Assembly: GCA_024277485.1 (NCBI GenBank)
Contig: JAJRVA010000148.1
Location: forward strand, 1 to 7,413
From: Deltaproteobacteria bacterium
GTDB taxonomy: Bacteria; Desulfobacterota; Desulfobulbia; Desulfobulbales; Desulfobulbaceae
Length of the DNA: 7,413 nt
Direction of reading: 5' to 3'
This document shows, in pieces, positions 6,911-7,413 of this stretch (within the stretch, counting starts at the first letter, position 1; every line of letters begins with the position of its first letter). The notes under the pieces were generated by a model. That model saw nothing but the letters and a program-made list of their open reading frames with translations. It did not search any database and was not told the DNA's origin. The position numbers were made by a program, and so were the translations under genes.

Positions 6911-6961
6911 GGTCCGCTGAGCGATGAGGGCCGTCCCTATCCTCTGGAAGACGTGAGACCT

Positions 6962-6990
6962 TTGACTTTCATTGCGGCGTTGAATATCAT
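6962..6990 (+). promoter_or_regulatory. Sigma70-like promoter upstream of the secreted-protein gene
   Basis: TTGACT at 6962-6967 (5 of 6 to the -35 consensus) and TATCAT at 6985-6990 (5 of 6 to the -10 consensus) are separated by exactly 17 bases and followed by an AT-rich ATATATGA stretch. Transcription would start near 6997 on the + strand. No gene starts until 7296, so the mRNA would have a leader of about 300 nt containing the palindromic element at 7018-7160. Between the PHP stop (6910) and this site I see nothing else. Confidence 0.6.
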
Positions 6991-7017
6991 ATATATGACT
7001 CAGGCAATGGGTTGGTT

Positions 7018-7160
7018 AGTGCCTGGCCAGAAATGAGGCTTTTTGTTCGAGGCCAAGGCGCATGGAAAATTTTACCGCAGGCATATACGTGATATTCCGA
7101 GGATAAAATTTTTCATGCAACGCAGAGATCGGGCGAAAATACCATTTGTGGGCGGGCACT
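7018..7160. mobile_element. 143-bp MITE-like palindromic element with terminal inverted repeats
   Basis: The left end AGTGCCTGGCCAGAAATG (7018-7035) and the right end, whose reverse complement is AGTGCCCGCCCACAAATG (7143-7160), match at 15 of 18 positions. Inside, 7060-7074 pairs with 7104-7118 over 15 uninterrupted positions (one G-T). Both arms are symmetric about the same base, 7089, so the whole 143 bp is one imperfect palindrome. A further segment (7039-7050 against 7129-7140) pairs with a one-base shift and some G-U pairs, and ATAT at 7083-7086 pairs with 7092-7095 at the tip. GGTT lies immediately outside each end (7014-7017 and 7161-7164), extendable to GGTTA if the left end is placed one base later, which fits a target-site duplication. 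It is too small to encode a transposase and would depend on one elsewhere. The 63-codon frame across it (7043-7234) is not a credible gene. An alternative reading is a structured RNA or a bidirectional terminator. Confidence 0.72.
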
Positions 7161-7295
7161 GGTTAAGGGTCAGCCGTGGCCTGCTCTTGCCGGGCCTTTT
7201 TGCGTTTTACCGAAAGCATGGTGGAATAAGGTGATTTCGGACATTCGGCTACAGACTGCTCTACCGGACAGCAGCAACGCAACCAGGAGGAAATT
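7161..7295 (+). other. Remainder of the leader before the secreted-protein gene, with its ribosome binding site
   Basis: Beyond the palindromic element the leader holds a possible stem CCGAAA (7210-7215) with TTTCGG (7235-7240), and another, CTGCT (7256-7260) with AGCAG (7270-7274). Both are short and do not match a riboswitch class that I recognise. A full-consensus Shine-Dalgarno AGGAGG lies at 7285-7290, five bases before ATG 7296, and is much stronger than those of the other genes here, suggesting high translation. No second promoter is convincing between the element and the gene. Confidence 0.5.
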
Positions 7296-7413
7296 ATGAA
7301 AACAGGAAAACACTTGCGCACACTGCCGATACTTGTTGGCGCAACATTTTTGTTTACCACGACTGGTTTAGCTGCGGACAAAGTGGTGGTTGTGCCGCTT
7401 GGGGGCACGGTGG
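7296..7413 (+). CDS. Secreted protein of unknown function, N-terminal fragment (3' end outside window)
   Basis: Thirty-nine codons are visible. The start is a typical Sec signal peptide: a basic n-region with Lys2, Lys5 and Arg8, a hydrophobic core from about 10 to 22, and a G-L-A-A cleavage region near residues 24-27. The mature part begins ADKVVVVPLGGTV. A KVVVxPL strand right after the signal peptide occurs, as I recall, in exported proteins of sulfate-reducing Desulfobacterota of several kinds, so it does not define a function. The absence of a Cys after the cleavage site argues against a lipoprotein. The perfect AGGAGG upstream and the separate promoter suggest an independently regulated, possibly abundant protein. 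The function cannot be read from this fragment. Confidence 0.8.
   Translation, partial: MKTGKHLRTLPILVGATFLFTTTGLAADKVVVVPLGGTV

Noticed and set aside
7175..7205. Weak terminator or attenuator: GGCC...GGGCC followed by five T
   Set aside because: The stem has only about four pairs with a long loop; it is too weak to call without transcript data.
7043..7234. A 63-codon + strand frame upstream of the secreted-protein gene
   Set aside because: Most of it is the translated palindromic element; there is no Shine-Dalgarno and no recognisable domain.

Overview
The window looks like ordinary chromosomal DNA from a moderately GC-rich Gram-negative bacterium, most likely Desulfobacterota (the former Deltaproteobacteria, Desulfobulbus-like). 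I infer this from three things: a DUF4911-like small gene just before miaB, a ComEA-type gene overlapping miaA, and a PHP gene of a type shared with archaea. All recognisable genes lie on the + strand; I found no convincing gene on the - strand, and no tRNA, rRNA or CRISPR array.

Layout. Positions 1-199 hold the end of a helix-hairpin-helix (ComEA-like) DNA-binding protein. It overlaps miaA (192-1154), which must use a non-ATG start. recJ (1175-2914) follows after 20 bases. A 241-base gap (2915-3155) carries a perfect 16-bp AT palindrome, a weak promoter candidate and two overlapping inverted repeats just before the ribosome binding site of purB (3156-4601). purB is of the type related to animal adenylosuccinate lyase. 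Then come a 70-residue DUF4911-like gene (4627-4839), miaB (4879-6249) and a PHP-domain phosphoesterase (6257-6910). These three are closely spaced and probably co-transcribed. The last 118 bases start a secreted protein (7296 onward, cut by the window edge).

Function. MiaA and MiaB are two steps of one pathway: MiaA puts an isopentenyl group on A37 of tRNAs reading UNN codons, and MiaB methylthiolates it to ms2i6A37. RecJ is a 5'-3' single-strand DNA exonuclease of recombination and repair, and PurB acts twice in purine synthesis. The set is housekeeping, not an evident new defence or metabolic system.

The most interesting structure is in the 385-base gap before the last gene. A good sigma70-like promoter (6962-6990) is followed by a 143-bp imperfect palindrome (7018-7160) with 18-bp terminal inverted repeats and flanking GGTT/GGTTA direct repeats. 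This looks like a miniature inverted-repeat transposable element (MITE) that landed between promoter and gene, so it would be transcribed inside a roughly 300-nt leader of the secreted protein's mRNA.
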